A DNA stretch of 64,000 bases, from assembly GCA_016234745.1 (NCBI GenBank), contig JACRAR010000078.1:1-64000 (forward strand). Reading direction: 5' to 3'. The notes beneath the pieces were generated by a model, which searched no databases, was not told the origin of the DNA, and saw only the letters and a list, made by a program, of their open reading frames with translations. A program made the position numbers and the translations under genes. This stretch comes from Betaproteobacteria bacterium. Lineage in GTDB: Bacteria; Pseudomonadota; Gammaproteobacteria; Burkholderiales; Rhodocyclaceae. Shown here piece by piece: positions 26,501 through 35,727 of the stretch; position 1 is the first letter of the stretch, and each line of letters opens with the position of its first letter.

Positions 26501-27446
26501 GCGCCTCATATGCCGCCACGATGCGTGCCACCAATGGATGGCGCACCACGTCTTCGGCGAGAAAATCGGTGAAGGCGATGCCGCGCACTTCGGCAAGGAT
26601 GTTGCGAGCCTCGACCAGCCCGCTTTTCTGGCCGCGGCCGAGGTCGATCTGTGTGACATCCCCGGTGATCACCGCCTTGGCGCCTATACCGATGCGTGTC
26701 AGGAACATTTTCATCTGTTCCGGCGTGGTGTTCTGCGCTTCATCGAGAATGATGAAGGAATGGTTGAGGGTGCGCCCGCGCATGAAGGCGAGCGGGGCGA
26801 CCTCGATGCTCTGGCGTTCGAACATCTTGCCGACTTTTTCGAAACCCATCAGGTCGTAAAGCGCGTCATAGAGCGGCCGCAGATAGGGATCGACTTTCTG
26901 GGCGAGGTCGCCGGGCAGAAAGCCCAGCCGCTCGCCCGCTTCGACCGCCGGGCGCGTCAGCACGATGCGGCTGACCTGGTCGCGCTCGAGCGCATCCACC
27001 GCGCTGGCGACGGCGAGATAGGTCTTGCCGGTGCCGGCCGGGCCGATGCCGATGGTGATATCGTGGTCCTGGATCTGGCGCAGGTACTGCACCTGGCGCG
27101 GCGTGCGGCCATGCAGGTCGGCCTTGCGCGTCATCAGCACCGGTGCCGGCAACGCGCTCGCCTGGCCGGTGTCGTCCTGCCGCGCCAGTTCGATCAGGCC
27201 AAGCTGGATTGCGTCGATGGACAGCGGCGTCTTGGCCAGCAGATAAAAGTGCCGCAGGGCCGCCGCGGCTTTCTGAATTCCGCTGCCGCTGATCTTGAAG
27301 CGCTCACCGCGCCGCGCCAGTACCACGTCGTACGCGGTTTCGATCTGGCGCAGGTTCTCGTCGAGAGCGCCGCAGAGATTGGCCAGGCGTTCGTTGTCGA
27401 CCGGCTCGAGGATCAGGTCTTGCCTGCGCAAATCAGTGCTCCTCAT
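26481..27446 (-). CDS. ybeZ: PhoH-family ATPase (YbeZ)
   Basis: The 321-residue PhoH-like ATPase has Walker [13 protein letters not shown], Walker [15 protein letters not shown] and the family signatures [10 protein letters not shown] and RIGIGAKAV. YbeZ is a cytoplasmic ATPase and probable RNA helicase that partners YbeY in rRNA processing. It overlaps miaB by 14 bp and ybeY by 20 bp, the tight arrangement normal for this operon. Confidence 0.93.
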   Translation of the reverse strand: MRSTDLRRQDLILEPVDNERLANLCGALDENLRQIETAYDVVLARRGERFKISGSGIQKAAAALRHFYLLAKTPLSIDAIQLGLIELARQDDTGQASALPAPVLMTRKADLHGRTPRQVQYLRQIQDHDITIGIGPAGTGKTYLAVASAVDALERDQVSRIVLTRPAVEAGERLGFLPGDLAQKVDPYLRPLYDALYDLMGFEKVGKMFERQSIEVAPLAFMRGRTLNHSFIILDEAQNTTPEQMKMFLTRIGIGAKAVITGDVTQIDLGRGQKSGLVEARNILAEVRGIAFTDFLAEDVVRHPLVARIVAAYEAHGQANP

Positions 27447-28800
27447 GGCTCACGAGTTCGCCGCGCAGGGAATGCGCCAAGGCGGCGGTGATGCGGACAT
27501 CGACGAACTCGCCAATCAAGCGGGAAGAACCGGCGAAATTGACGACGCGGTTGTTGTCGCTGCGACCGGCCAGTTCCTGTTGATTCTTTCTGGCGTGGCC
27601 CTCGACCAGCAGCCGCTGCCGGGTGCCCACCATGGCCGCACTGCAGGCGCTGGCCTGCTGATCGACGAGTTGCTGCAATTGCTGCAAGCGGCCCTGCTTG
27701 ATCGGCGTCGGAATGGTATCCGCCAGGTCCGCGGCCGGTGTGCCGGGGCGGGCGCTGTAGAGAAAACTGAAGCTGCCGTCGAAGCCGACTTCCTCGATGA
27801 GTTTGAGGGTTGCGGCAAAGTCGGCCTCGCTTTCCCCGGGAAAGCCGACGATGAAATCCGAGGAGAGCGACAGGTCGGGACGCACGGCACGCAGCTTCCG
27901 GACGATGCTCTTGTATTCGAGCGCCGTGTAGCCGCGCTTCATCGCCGCCAGGATGCGGTCGGAACCCGATTGCACCGGCAGGTGCAGATGCGAGACGAGC
28001 TTGGGCACCCTGGCGTAAGTTTCGATCAGGCGTTGGCTCATCTCGCGCGGATGCGAGGTGGTGAAGCGAATCCGTTCGATGCCGGGCATTTCCGCCAGGG
28101 TCTCGATGAGAAAGGCCAGGTCGGCGCTATCTTCACCGGGATCGCCAGGTTCCGGGGCGTCGAGCGCACCGCGGTAGGCATTGACGTTCTGTCCGAGCAG
28201 GGTGATCTCCCTGACGCCCTGCGCCGCTAGCCCGGCGACTTCGGCCAGCACGTCGGCCAGCGGGCGCGAGACTTCCTCGCCGCGCGTGTAGGGCACGATG
28301 CAGAAGCTGCAGAATTTGGAACAGCCTTCCATGATCGAGACGAAAGCCGAGACGCCTGACCGGCGCGGCGGCGGCAGGGCATCGAATTTTTCGATGGCGG
28401 GAAACGAAACGTCGACCTGGGCGCGGCCGCTGGCATGGCGTGCCGCGATCATTTGCGGCAGGCGATGCAGGGTCTGCGGGCCGAAGACGAGATCGACGAA
28501 GGGTGCGCGCGCCAGGATCGCCGCGCCTTCCTGGCTGGCGACGCAGCCGCCGACGCCGATCAGCAAGTCCGGCCTGGCCTGCTTGAGATGTTTTACCCGC
28601 CCCAGGTCGTGGAAGACTTTCTCTTGGGCGTTTTCGCGCACCGAGCAGGTGTTGAAGAGAATGATGTCGGCATCTTCGGGAGAATCGACGCTGATGCTGC
28701 CGGAAATCCCGTTCGACTGCGCCAGCACGTCGACCATCTTGGCCGAATCGTACTCATTCATCTGGCAGCCGAAACTGCGGACGTAAACTTTTTGAATCAT
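27433..28800 (-). CDS. miaB: tRNA-2-methylthio-N6-dimethylallyladenosine synthase MiaB
   Basis: This radical SAM methylthiotransferase modifies A37 of tRNAs reading UNN codons. The 455 residues contain the N-terminal UPF0004 domain with its three cluster Cys ([31 protein letters not shown]). The radical SAM motif [15 protein letters not shown] follows, with a C-terminal TRAM-type RNA-binding domain. It is the first gene of the operon running through phoH, ybeY, the methyltransferase, corC and lnt. Confidence 0.96.
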   Translation of the reverse strand: MIQKVYVRSFGCQMNEYDSAKMVDVLAQSNGISGSISVDSPEDADIILFNTCSVRENAQEKVFHDLGRVKHLKQARPDLLIGVGGCVASQEGAAILARAPFVDLVFGPQTLHRLPQMIAARHASGRAQVDVSFPAIEKFDALPPPRRSGVSAFVSIMEGCSKFCSFCIVPYTRGEEVSRPLADVLAEVAGLAAQGVREITLLGQNVNAYRGALDAPEPGDPGEDSADLAFLIETLAEMPGIERIRFTTSHPREMSQRLIETYARVPKLVSHLHLPVQSGSDRILAAMKRGYTALEYKSIVRKLRAVRPDLSLSSDFIVGFPGESEADFAATLKLIEEVGFDGSFSFLYSARPGTPAADLADTIPTPIKQGRLQQLQQLVDQQASACSAAMVGTRQRLLVEGHARKNQQELAGRSDNNRVVNFAGSSRLIGEFVDVRITAALAHSLRGELVSHEEH

Positions 28801-28869
28801 CTTGCCGATTATAGCGAACGCTGTTGCCGCAGTTGCTGTTTCGGTGGCGAAGCCGCAACGGCAGAAATC

Positions 28870-28897
28870 TTGACTGTCCGCCGCGAGAGTGTAGAGT
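28870..28897 (+). promoter_or_regulatory. Weak sigma-70-like promoter before the 41-codon ORF
   Basis: TTGACT is followed after 16 bases by TAGAGT in the gap between miaB and the radical SAM gene. Transcription would start close to 28905, almost on the ATG at 28906, so the message would be nearly leaderless. The match is modest. Confidence 0.35.
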
Positions 28898-28905
28898 TCG
28901 CTCCC

Positions 28906-29031
28906 ATGCGTATCAGCTTTCGTCCTCCTGAGTCAGGTTCCCATGCCAACTGCAACGCCGCAGAAGGCGGCTGGAGGCGTTTCAGCATCACCGCGACACC
29001 CAAGCACGCCCCGCCGCGCTGCCTCCGCTAG
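28906..29031 (+). CDS. 41-codon ORF, possible RiPP precursor or leader
   Basis: A frame from ATG 28906 to TAG 29031 encodes a small basic peptide. It starts [11 protein letters not shown], has a central GGWRRFSI and ends PRCLR, with two Cys (positions 16 and 39), one Trp and two Phe. It fills the gap between divergent miaB and the radical SAM/SPASM gene, and an intrinsic terminator begins 14 bp after its stop. That order (short peptide, leaky terminator, maturase) is typical of radical SAM RiPP operons. Against this, no good ribosome site is visible and the DNA can also form stems (GCCGC/GCGGC near 28958; TTTCAGC/GCTGAAA spanning 28980-29040), so a structured RNA leader is a real alternative. 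Confidence 0.35.
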   Translation: MRISFRPPESGSHANCNAAEGGWRRFSITATPKHAPPRCLR

Positions 29032-29044
29032 CCGCTGAAATCAG

Positions 29045-29068
29045 CCCCGATCCGTGATTCGGGGTTTT
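29045..29068 (+). terminator. Intrinsic terminator or attenuator upstream of the SPASM gene
   Basis: CCCCGA and TCGGGG pair around an 8-base loop and are followed directly by TTTT, giving a plus-strand factor-independent terminator 27 bp before the radical SAM start. It has no upstream plus-strand gene to end except the 41-codon ORF, so it probably acts as a leaky terminator or attenuator. Confidence 0.65.
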
Positions 29069-29094
29069 CACGCATTGCTTGGCAGAGGAAAGCC

Positions 29095-30273
29095 ATGAAT
29101 ACCCAAACCATCGAATTTGCCGCTTCCAGTTATGCCGCGCCGGTTTCCGATGCGGGCCCCATCGTTGGCGGGCGCGTCGAATTGCAGCTCCTGACAACGC
29201 TCAAGTGCAACCTCAAATGCACCTATTGCTCCCTCGGCGTGGGCGAAGTCCTGGGATCGCAAACCGAGCTTCAGTACGACATCGGCCAATTGGCGGCTTT
29301 TGTCGAGCGGCATCTGGCCGGCAAGGAAATCTACGTCACTTTTTACGGCGGCGAGCCGACACTGAATCTGGACATGATGCAGCAGGTCATGCAACGTTTT
29401 CCGGAATTCCGCTACCAGCTGCAAACCAATGGAACCTTGCTCGACAATCTGCCGGACTGGATGCTGGCGAAGTTTTCCAACATCCTGATCTCGATCGACG
29501 GCGGCGAAAGAATTACCGACGGCTATCGCGGCAAGGGCATCTGGCGGCAGGTCATCGGCAATCTCAAGCATGTCCATGCGCGGGTCGGCGGGACCATCAC
29601 GGCGCGGGTCACCTGGGGCAATCCCGACACCAGTTTCGAGGAACTCGACGAACTCGCCGCTGCGCATGAGGCCATCGATTACCTGTACTGGCAATTCGTC
29701 GCCGACGAGATGTATGGCGACGACTCGGTGGAGAAGCGCAAGCAGGTGCTGGTTCGACTGGTCGAAAAGTTCTTTGCGGATACGCACACCCTCTATCCCC
29801 TGGTGCCCCTGATGGGCATCGTGCGCAACAAGGTGTTGCCGACGCGCGGCAGGGAACTCTATGCCGGGATGACCCAATGCCGCGTCTCGACCCATCTGAT
29901 CAACGTCATGCCCAGCGGACAGATTTATCCCTGCCCGGACATGATGTATGCCCCGCAGATGCAGATGGGCGACATTCAGGGCAACTGGCTGATACGGAGT
30001 CCGCTGCAGCCGACACCCGGGATGCCCTGCGAAGCGTGCGAGGCGTTTTCCTGGTGCCGCCGCAACTGCATGAAGAATCTGTACCTCGGCTATGTCAAGA
30101 ATGACCTGCGCTATCGAAAGAATGTCGTCGAACCCATCTGCGAACTGGTCAGGTTCCTCGGCCGCGAGATCGACCGCCACGGCCCGCACAACTGGTTTGC
30201 CCGCGCTTCCCTGCCGGTACGGCAACAGATCACGGGCGCGGAAGTCTACGAGTACGTCGAAATCATGCCTTGA
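29095..30273 (+). CDS. Radical SAM/SPASM peptide-maturase-like protein
   Basis: The 392-residue protein has the SAM cluster motif CNLKCTYC (about residues 39-46), the YGGEPTLN segment and a full C-terminal SPASM domain. SPASM Cys are C-x13-G-x4-C (CRVSTH ... YPC), then CEACEAFSWCRRNC (C-x2-C-x5-C-x3-C) and a final Cys in ICELVRF, enough for two auxiliary 4Fe-4S clusters. SPASM enzymes of this size mostly modify ribosomal peptides or install protein cofactors. It lacks an obvious peptide-recognition (RRE) domain. Its target is unknown; the 41-codon ORF upstream is the nearest candidate. Ribosome site AGAGGAAAG precedes the ATG. Confidence 0.85.
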   Translation: MNTQTIEFAASSYAAPVSDAGPIVGGRVELQLLTTLKCNLKCTYCSLGVGEVLGSQTELQYDIGQLAAFVERHLAGKEIYVTFYGGEPTLNLDMMQQVMQRFPEFRYQLQTNGTLLDNLPDWMLAKFSNILISIDGGERITDGYRGKGIWRQVIGNLKHVHARVGGTITARVTWGNPDTSFEELDELAAAHEAIDYLYWQFVADEMYGDDSVEKRKQVLVRLVEKFFADTHTLYPLVPLMGIVRNKVLPTRGRELYAGMTQCRVSTHLINVMPSGQIYPCPDMMYAPQMQMGDIQGNWLIRSPLQPTPGMPCEACEAFSWCRRNCMKNLYLGYVKNDLRYRKNVVEPICELVRFLGREIDRHGPHNWFARASLPVRQQITGAEVYEYVEIMP

Positions 30274-30319
30274 ACCCGTCTTCCTGGGGCATTCGCGCTG
30301 AATCAAGGATAATCCGTGC

Positions 30320-31936
30320 ATGCTGCGATTGACCGAACTCAGGCTGCCTCTCGATCACCCTGAAGGCGCACTCCGCGAGGCTATCCTCGGGCGCCTGGGC
30401 ATCGCCGCATATGAACTGTTTGGCTATACGATCTTCCGCCGCGGCTACGACGCGCGCAACAAATCGCAGATCGTGCTGACCTATACCCTGGATGTGGACG
30501 TAGCCGATCCGCAGGCGGTACTCGACCGGCTGAGTGGTGATCGACACCTGAGTCTCACCCCGGACACGCGCTACCGCTTTGTCGTTGCACCGCTAACGGT
30601 CCTGCCCCTGAACTACCGGAGACCGGTGGTGATCGGTGCGGGACCCTGCGGCCTGTTTGCCGCACTGATACTGGCGCAGATGGGGCTGCGTCCGATCCTT
30701 CTGGAGCGCGGCAAGGCTGTGCGTGAGAGGACCAAGGACACCTGGGGCTTGTGGCGCCGGGGCGAACTGAACCCGGAATCGAATGTCCAGTTCGGCGAAG
30801 GCGGGGCCGGCACGTTCTCGGATGGCAAGCTTCACAGCCAGATCAAGGATCCGCACTATCGCGCGCGCAAGGTGCTGACTGAATTCGTCCAGGCCGGGGC
30901 GCCGACGGAAATTCTTTACGTCAGCAAACCGCACATCGGCACTTTCCGCCTGGTCACGGTCGTGGAAAATTTGCGTACGAGCATCGAGCGACTCGGTGGG
31001 GAAATACGCTGCAACAGCCGGGTCGACGATCTGCTGGTCGACCACGGCCAGGTGCAAGGCGTGGCTTTGAGCGACGGCACCTGCATCGAAACCCGGCAGG
31101 TGGTGCTGGCGGTAGGACACAGCGCCCGCGATACTTTTGCCATGCTCTATCGGCGCGGTATCGAGATCGAGGCCAAACCCTTCTCGGTCGGCTTGCGCAT
31201 CGAACATCCGCAATCGCTGATCGACCGCGCCCGCTTCGGCAAATACGCCGATCACCCGCTGCTCGGTGCGGCCGACTACAAACTGGTGCATCACTGCAGC
31301 AATGGCCGCTCGGTATACAGCTTCTGCATGTGTCCCGGTGGCACGGTGGTGGCGGCGGCTTCGGAGCCGGGCGGTGTCGTCACCAACGGCATGAGCCAAT
31401 ACTCGCGCAGCGAACGCAATGCCAACAGCGCCATGGTGGTGGGCATCACGCCCGAAGATTATCCGGGCTATCCCAACGATGCGCTGGCCGGCATCGCCTT
31501 CCAGCGCCACTGGGAAGAGCGTGCCTTCGCTGCCGGCGGCGGTACCTACCAGGCGCCGGCGCAGCGTGTCGGTGATTTTCTCGCGGGCCGGGCCTCGGCG
31601 GCACAGGGCGCTGTCTTGCCCTCCTATACGCCCGGCGTCCATTGGACCGATCTGTCGTCCTGCCTGCCTGATTATGTCGTCCAGGCATTGCGGGAGGCCA
31701 TTTCCGCCTTCGACCGGCAGATCAGGGGCTTTGCCATGGCTGACGCCGTTCTGACCGGTGTCGAGACCCGCACCTCCTCGCCCATCCGCATCGTGCGCGG
31801 CGCGGACCTGCAAAGTCGTAATTGCCGCGGGCTGTATCCGGCAGGCGAAGGTGCCGGTTATGCCGGCGGAATATTGTCGGCAGCGGTGGACGGCATCAAG
31901 GCCGCCGAGGCTGTGGCCTTGAGCCTGGCCTGCTGA
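30320..31936 (+). CDS. FAD-dependent dehydrogenase (COG2509 family)
   Basis: The 538-residue flavoprotein opens with a ~95-residue alpha/beta module (ARNKSQIVLTYTLDVDV), then the dinucleotide fold VIGAGPCGLFAALILAQMG and ILLERGKAVRERTKDT. QFGEGGAGTFSDGKL and the closing GLYPAGEGAGYAGGI are typical of COG2509 proteins, whose reaction is not established. An AAGGATAA ribosome site lies before the ATG. It follows the radical SAM gene by 46 bp and probably shares its message. It ends exactly against the convergent thiM gene. Confidence 0.85.
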   Translation: MLRLTELRLPLDHPEGALREAILGRLGIAAYELFGYTIFRRGYDARNKSQIVLTYTLDVDVADPQAVLDRLSGDRHLSLTPDTRYRFVVAPLTVLPLNYRRPVVIGAGPCGLFAALILAQMGLRPILLERGKAVRERTKDTWGLWRRGELNPESNVQFGEGGAGTFSDGKLHSQIKDPHYRARKVLTEFVQAGAPTEILYVSKPHIGTFRLVTVVENLRTSIERLGGEIRCNSRVDDLLVDHGQVQGVALSDGTCIETRQVVLAVGHSARDTFAMLYRRGIEIEAKPFSVGLRIEHPQSLIDRARFGKYADHPLLGAADYKLVHHCSNGRSVYSFCMCPGGTVVAAASEPGGVVTNGMSQYSRSERNANSAMVVGITPEDYPGYPNDALAGIAFQRHWEERAFAAGGGTYQAPAQRVGDFLAGRASAAQGAVLPSYTPGVHWTDLSSCLPDYVVQALREAISAFDRQIRGFAMADAVLTGVETRTSSPIRIVRGADLQSRNCRGLYPAGEGAGYAGGILSAAVDGIKAAEAVALSLAC

Positions 31937-32740
31937 CTATTCCGGAATTTGCGCCTGGAGGCGTTGCACAAGGTCGGATTCTTGCAGGCCATATAGCGCA
32001 TCGAGAAAGTTCAGTTGCAGGCTGCCGGGGCCTTGCGAACGCTCGGCGGCGATCTCCCCGGCCACACCCATGACGGCCATTGCATGCGCTGACGCGTCGA
32101 ATACCGAGGCATTGACAGCGACAAAGGCGCCGGTGATTGCGCTGGCAGTGCAGCCCATACCTGTGACCCGGGTCATCATGGAATGACCGTTGCCGATCCG
32201 GGCGACGCGGTTGCCCTCGACGATCAGGTCCACCGCGCCGCTGACGACGACAACGCATCCCGCCGACCTGGACAGGGCGCAGGCGTCCTCCTGCACTTCG
32301 TCGGGTGTACACAGACTGTCGACACCCTTGGTGGGCTGACCGGCATGCAGCAGGGCACGGATCTCCGACGCATTGCCGCGAATCACTGCGGGCTTGATCG
32401 ATTCGATCAATTTCTGTGCGGTACTTGTTCGAAAAAGCGTGGCGCCGCAACCGACCGGATCCACAACGACAGGAATCCTGCGCTGGCGGGCGGCCGCGCC
32501 GGCAGCGAACATGGCTTCAATCCAGGGGGTGCTCAGGGTGCCAATGTTGATCACCAAGGCGCGGGCCATTCCGGCCATTTCCGCCACTTCCTCGATGGCA
32601 TGCGCCATGACGGGCGATGCGCCGATGGCCAGCAGCGCATTCGCGGTGGTGTTCATCACCACGTAATTGGTGATGTTGTGCACCAGCGGCGCTTCTGCGC
32701 GGATGCGTTGAAAATCCTGCCAGATTGAGATGGGCTTCAT
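31937..32740 (-). CDS. thiM: Hydroxyethylthiazole kinase
   Basis: ThiM phosphorylates 4-methyl-5-(2-hydroxyethyl)thiazole for thiamine salvage. The 267 residues have the ribokinase-like fold with NYVVMNTTANALLAIGASP, the substrate-site VVDPVGCGAT, and the catalytic-Cys/anion-hole motif GMGCTASAITGAF. Its ATG overlaps the viaA stop by four bases (ATGA), so it is co-translated with ravA-viaA. No TPP riboswitch is visible, as expected for an internal operon gene. Partner genes thiD/thiE are not in the window. Confidence 0.93.
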   Translation of the reverse strand: MKPISIWQDFQRIRAEAPLVHNITNYVVMNTTANALLAIGASPVMAHAIEEVAEMAGMARALVINIGTLSTPWIEAMFAAGAAARQRRIPVVVDPVGCGATLFRTSTAQKLIESIKPAVIRGNASEIRALLHAGQPTKGVDSLCTPDEVQEDACALSRSAGCVVVVSGAVDLIVEGNRVARIGNGHSMMTRVTGMGCTASAITGAFVAVNASVFDASAHAMAVMGVAGEIAAERSQGPGSLQLNFLDALYGLQESDLVQRLQAQIPE

Positions 32741-34233
32741 GATGGGGAGGAGGGGGGAGAGTTTTCTGTTTTGGGCAAGGCTCCCGGAAAATACATGGCG
32801 GTGAGCCGATGGGAATGGATCGGTGATGCGACGTTGGATCCACCGAAGCGGCGCCAGTCGCGGATGTTGTAGATGTTGTCGGCAACGGTCAGAAAACCGA
32901 TGGTTTCACGGTCGCCGACCAGCACGCCCTGCACGCGCAGTCCCAGTTTCTTCTTGAGGGCATTGAGGCGCCCCGCCAGTTCCGGCGTGACGCCGAATTC
33001 GCCGTCGGAGGCGATCAGCAGGTCGGCCAGTTGCCAGCGTTGTTCCTCGAGCTTGGCGATGACCTTGTCGAGCGGGCCGCAGATATCCGTGCCGCCGCCG
33101 AAAGTCTGGCCGAGGAATTGGACGAGCCGCTCGATGCCCTTGCTATCGACAGCCAGGTCCATTTCCACAATTTCTTCCGGTCCGCCGAAGGCAAAGACGA
33201 GACAGGAGCGGCGCTGGGCATGGGCGGTGCGCATGGCTTCCAGCACGGTGGCTTTGGCTACGGCTTCGGCGCCGCAGCGCATTGAGCCGGAGGTGTCGAC
33301 GCAGACCAGGATCGGCCCCATTTCCGGCCGCTTGCCGGGTTGCTGGCTGGGTTGGGGGTGTGAAACGACCGCCTGGTGCAGGCGTATCTCTTCCATGCAA
33401 TCGTCGTCTTCATAGCTCAGCAGTGTCCGTTCCGCCCGGCGTGCGTGCCACAGCAGGCGCAGGCGCGGGTGGCCGAGCAGCATGGTCTCGGCTGGCAGCA
33501 TGCGCGCAATGCGGTTCGAGCGATGGATGCCGCGCGTTTCGCCGGGCATGTCGGGCACATGCACCGTTCGGGTATCCAGGCGTTGGGCGACTGCTTCGGC
33601 TATGGTCTCGACGGTCACCATGTTGGCTATGTCCGGTACTTCCGACTGGCGTGCGCGTCCCAGGCCGCGAATGATGCGCACCAGTTCCGGCAGGCGCTCG
33701 AGCAGGCGGCGAATGCGCAGCACTTCCTGCCATCCCGAGGAGCGCAGCAGGCCATGCAACTGGTCCCAGCGCTGGATGTTGCCATCATCCGGGAACATGC
33801 CGAAGACCTCGACCAGCTCGTCGATCTGGCCGCAGCGTTCGCGCCATTCCTCGGCAAAGGCTTCGATCGCCATGCGCTCGGCCGTGTTTTTGCCGGCGCC
33901 GCGATCGCGGTAGTCGACGATGAAGTCGAGGTGGAACAACAGGCTCAGCAGGACGGTGTCGGCAAGTTCCTCCTGGCCGCTGCAGTAGCGTGCGAGTTCC
34001 AGGGTGGTCATGACTTGGTGCAGGTCCTGGGCGATCGGCATGGACGGCCAAAGCCAGGTGTTGGCATCCGGCAAGCGGCCGGCGAAGATCTCCGTGCGCA
34101 AGGCGAGCAGGGCGTCCAGCCTTTCCTCCAGGTAGCCCTGCGAATTGGTCAGTCCGCCCAGCCAGAGCCTGCGGCTCAGGCGGTCAAGCACCGCCAGGCG
34201 GTTTTCTTCGGCCTCGAACAGCAGTGACCGCAT
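32737..34233 (-). CDS. viaA: ViaA-like VWA-domain protein
   Basis: The ~498-residue protein begins MRSLLFEAEENRLAVL at 34233; the open frame before it is the ravA 3' end in another register. An N-terminal helical half is followed by a von Willebrand A domain near residues 310-470 with the MIDAS motif CVDTSGSM (DxSxS). ViaA works with the MoxR ATPase RavA, and in E. coli the pair associates with respiratory enzymes and affects aminoglycoside sensitivity. It starts 5 bp after the ravA stop. Confidence 0.9.
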   Translation of the reverse strand: MRSLLFEAEENRLAVLDRLSRRLWLGGLTNSQGYLEERLDALLALRTEIFAGRLPDANTWLWPSMPIAQDLHQVMTTLELARYCSGQEELADTVLLSLLFHLDFIVDYRDRGAGKNTAERMAIEAFAEEWRERCGQIDELVEVFGMFPDDGNIQRWDQLHGLLRSSGWQEVLRIRRLLERLPELVRIIRGLGRARQSEVPDIANMVTVETIAEAVAQRLDTRTVHVPDMPGETRGIHRSNRIARMLPAETMLLGHPRLRLLWHARRAERTLLSYEDDDCMEEIRLHQAVVSHPQPSQQPGKRPEMGPILVCVDTSGSMRCGAEAVAKATVLEAMRTAHAQRRSCLVFAFGGPEEIVEMDLAVDSKGIERLVQFLGQTFGGGTDICGPLDKVIAKLEEQRWQLADLLIASDGEFGVTPELAGRLNALKKKLGLRVQGVLVGDRETIGFLTVADNIYNIRDWRRFGGSNVASPIHSHRLTAMYFPGALPKTENSPPSSPS

Positions 34234-34238
34234 TGCGA

Positions 34239-35660
34239 TCACGCCGGATCGAGGGATTCGTGAAGGATCGGTTCGGGCGCCATGCCATTGTCTTCGGGCA
34301 GTCGCGGCAGGCAGAGAAATCCTTCGCGCACCGTCTTGACGCGGGCGGTGAGCGCGATGATGGAGGCATTGGTTTCGGCCAGGACGGCCGCGCCCCGGTC
34401 GGTCAGGCGCGCATCGAGCCACAGGCTTTGCATCTGATAGTCGGCAAGACTGGCGCGATGGCTGGCAATGCCCTTGGCATAGTGCGTGATGCGCTCAAGC
34501 AAGGCGTCGATCTGCCGGATACGGGCGCCGATATGCGTCTCGCCATAGCGGCGCCGGCGCGTATAGGTCAAGCGCGGCGCTGCCGATCCGCCCTTGGGGT
34601 CGCCGATGCTTTGCGCCAGTTCGAGCGAGGAGAAATTCAGGCGGCCGGATGCGTCGTAATCCAGATCGTTGGCTTCCCGCTCGAGTTGGAGCTGCACCTC
34701 GAAGGCGGCGACGACCCGCGTCAGGCGCTCGGGCGAGCAGGCCTGATGCACGCCCAGCCGGGTGGCGAGCCAGTCGGCGACAGCGGCTTGGCGTGGTGCG
34801 TCGGGTGCGGTGAGCCAGGGCAGCAGCAGCAGATCCCACAGCGCCACGGCGGAACGACCTTCCGTTGCCGCCGCGATGCGCAACAGCCAGACGATTTTTA
34901 CCCAGCGCCGATCCGATACATAGATTTTTTCGGCGGCGAAGTGCTGCCGCAGTTCGGCAAGCACTGCGACGAGCGTCGCGGGAATCGCCACCTTGGCCGC
35001 CCTTTGCGTCAGTGCGGCCAGATCGTTCTGGTCCAGCGCCAGTTCCGCCGAAGGCGGCGTCCAGGCACGCAGCGCACCGGCCTCGAGCATTGCCGCAAAA
35101 CCCGCTGCACTGACCGTGTTCACCGGCAGGCGCACCAGGAAACGGTCGAGGAATGCTTCGCCCACTTCATCTTCCGGCACTTCGTTGGTGGCGCCGACGA
35201 CGCTGATCAGCGGGCACTGCTGGCGCCCGGTGCCGTTGTCGAACTCCCTTTCGTTGAGCAGGGTCAGCAGGGCATTGAGTATGGCGCTGTTGGCCTTGAA
35301 GACTTCATCGATGAAGGCGATCGAGGCATTGGGCAGGAAACCGTCGGTGTGCCGCTCGTAACGGTCTGCTTCGAGCGCCTGGATCGACAGCGGACCGAAG
35401 AGTTCCTCGGGCACCGAGAAGCGGGTCAGCAGGCGCTCGAAATAGCGCGCATCGCTGAACACCGTGTGCAGGCGGCGCGCCAGCTCGCTCTTGGCGGTTC
35501 CCGGCGGTCCGATGAACAGCGTGTGCTCGCCCGCCAGGGCGGACAGCAGGCAGAGCCGGACGCTCTGCCCGCGTTCGACGAGCTCCTCTTCCAGGACGGC
35601 GACGATGGCCCGCAGTCGCGCGCCCAGCATGGGTCTTGCAGATGGGTGAGGAGAATTCAT
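34239..35660 (-). CDS. ravA: RavA-like MoxR AAA+ ATPase
   Basis: The 473-residue MoxR-family ATPase has Walker A FIGPPGTAKSELARRL (about 52-67) and Walker B SIAFIDEVFKANSAIL. The sensor-type stretch ISVVGATNEVPEDE and a helical C-terminal discoidal-type region follow. RavA forms a hexamer that acts as a chaperone-like remodeler with ViaA, encoded directly downstream. It is the promoter-proximal gene of ravA-viaA-thiM. Confidence 0.92.
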   Translation of the reverse strand: MNSPHPSARPMLGARLRAIVAVLEEELVERGQSVRLCLLSALAGEHTLFIGPPGTAKSELARRLHTVFSDARYFERLLTRFSVPEELFGPLSIQALEADRYERHTDGFLPNASIAFIDEVFKANSAILNALLTLLNEREFDNGTGRQQCPLISVVGATNEVPEDEVGEAFLDRFLVRLPVNTVSAAGFAAMLEAGALRAWTPPSAELALDQNDLAALTQRAAKVAIPATLVAVLAELRQHFAAEKIYVSDRRWVKIVWLLRIAAATEGRSAVALWDLLLLPWLTAPDAPRQAAVADWLATRLGVHQACSPERLTRVVAAFEVQLQLEREANDLDYDASGRLNFSSLELAQSIGDPKGGSAAPRLTYTRRRRYGETHIGARIRQIDALLERITHYAKGIASHRASLADYQMQSLWLDARLTDRGAAVLAETNASIIALTARVKTVREGFLCLPRLPEDNGMAPEPILHESLDPA

Positions 35661-35727
35661 CGGAGCATATTAACGCGATTCTCTCGCCGTTTGGTTAGCG
35701 AGCGAAGAGGGTTTGACGGGATTGGCT

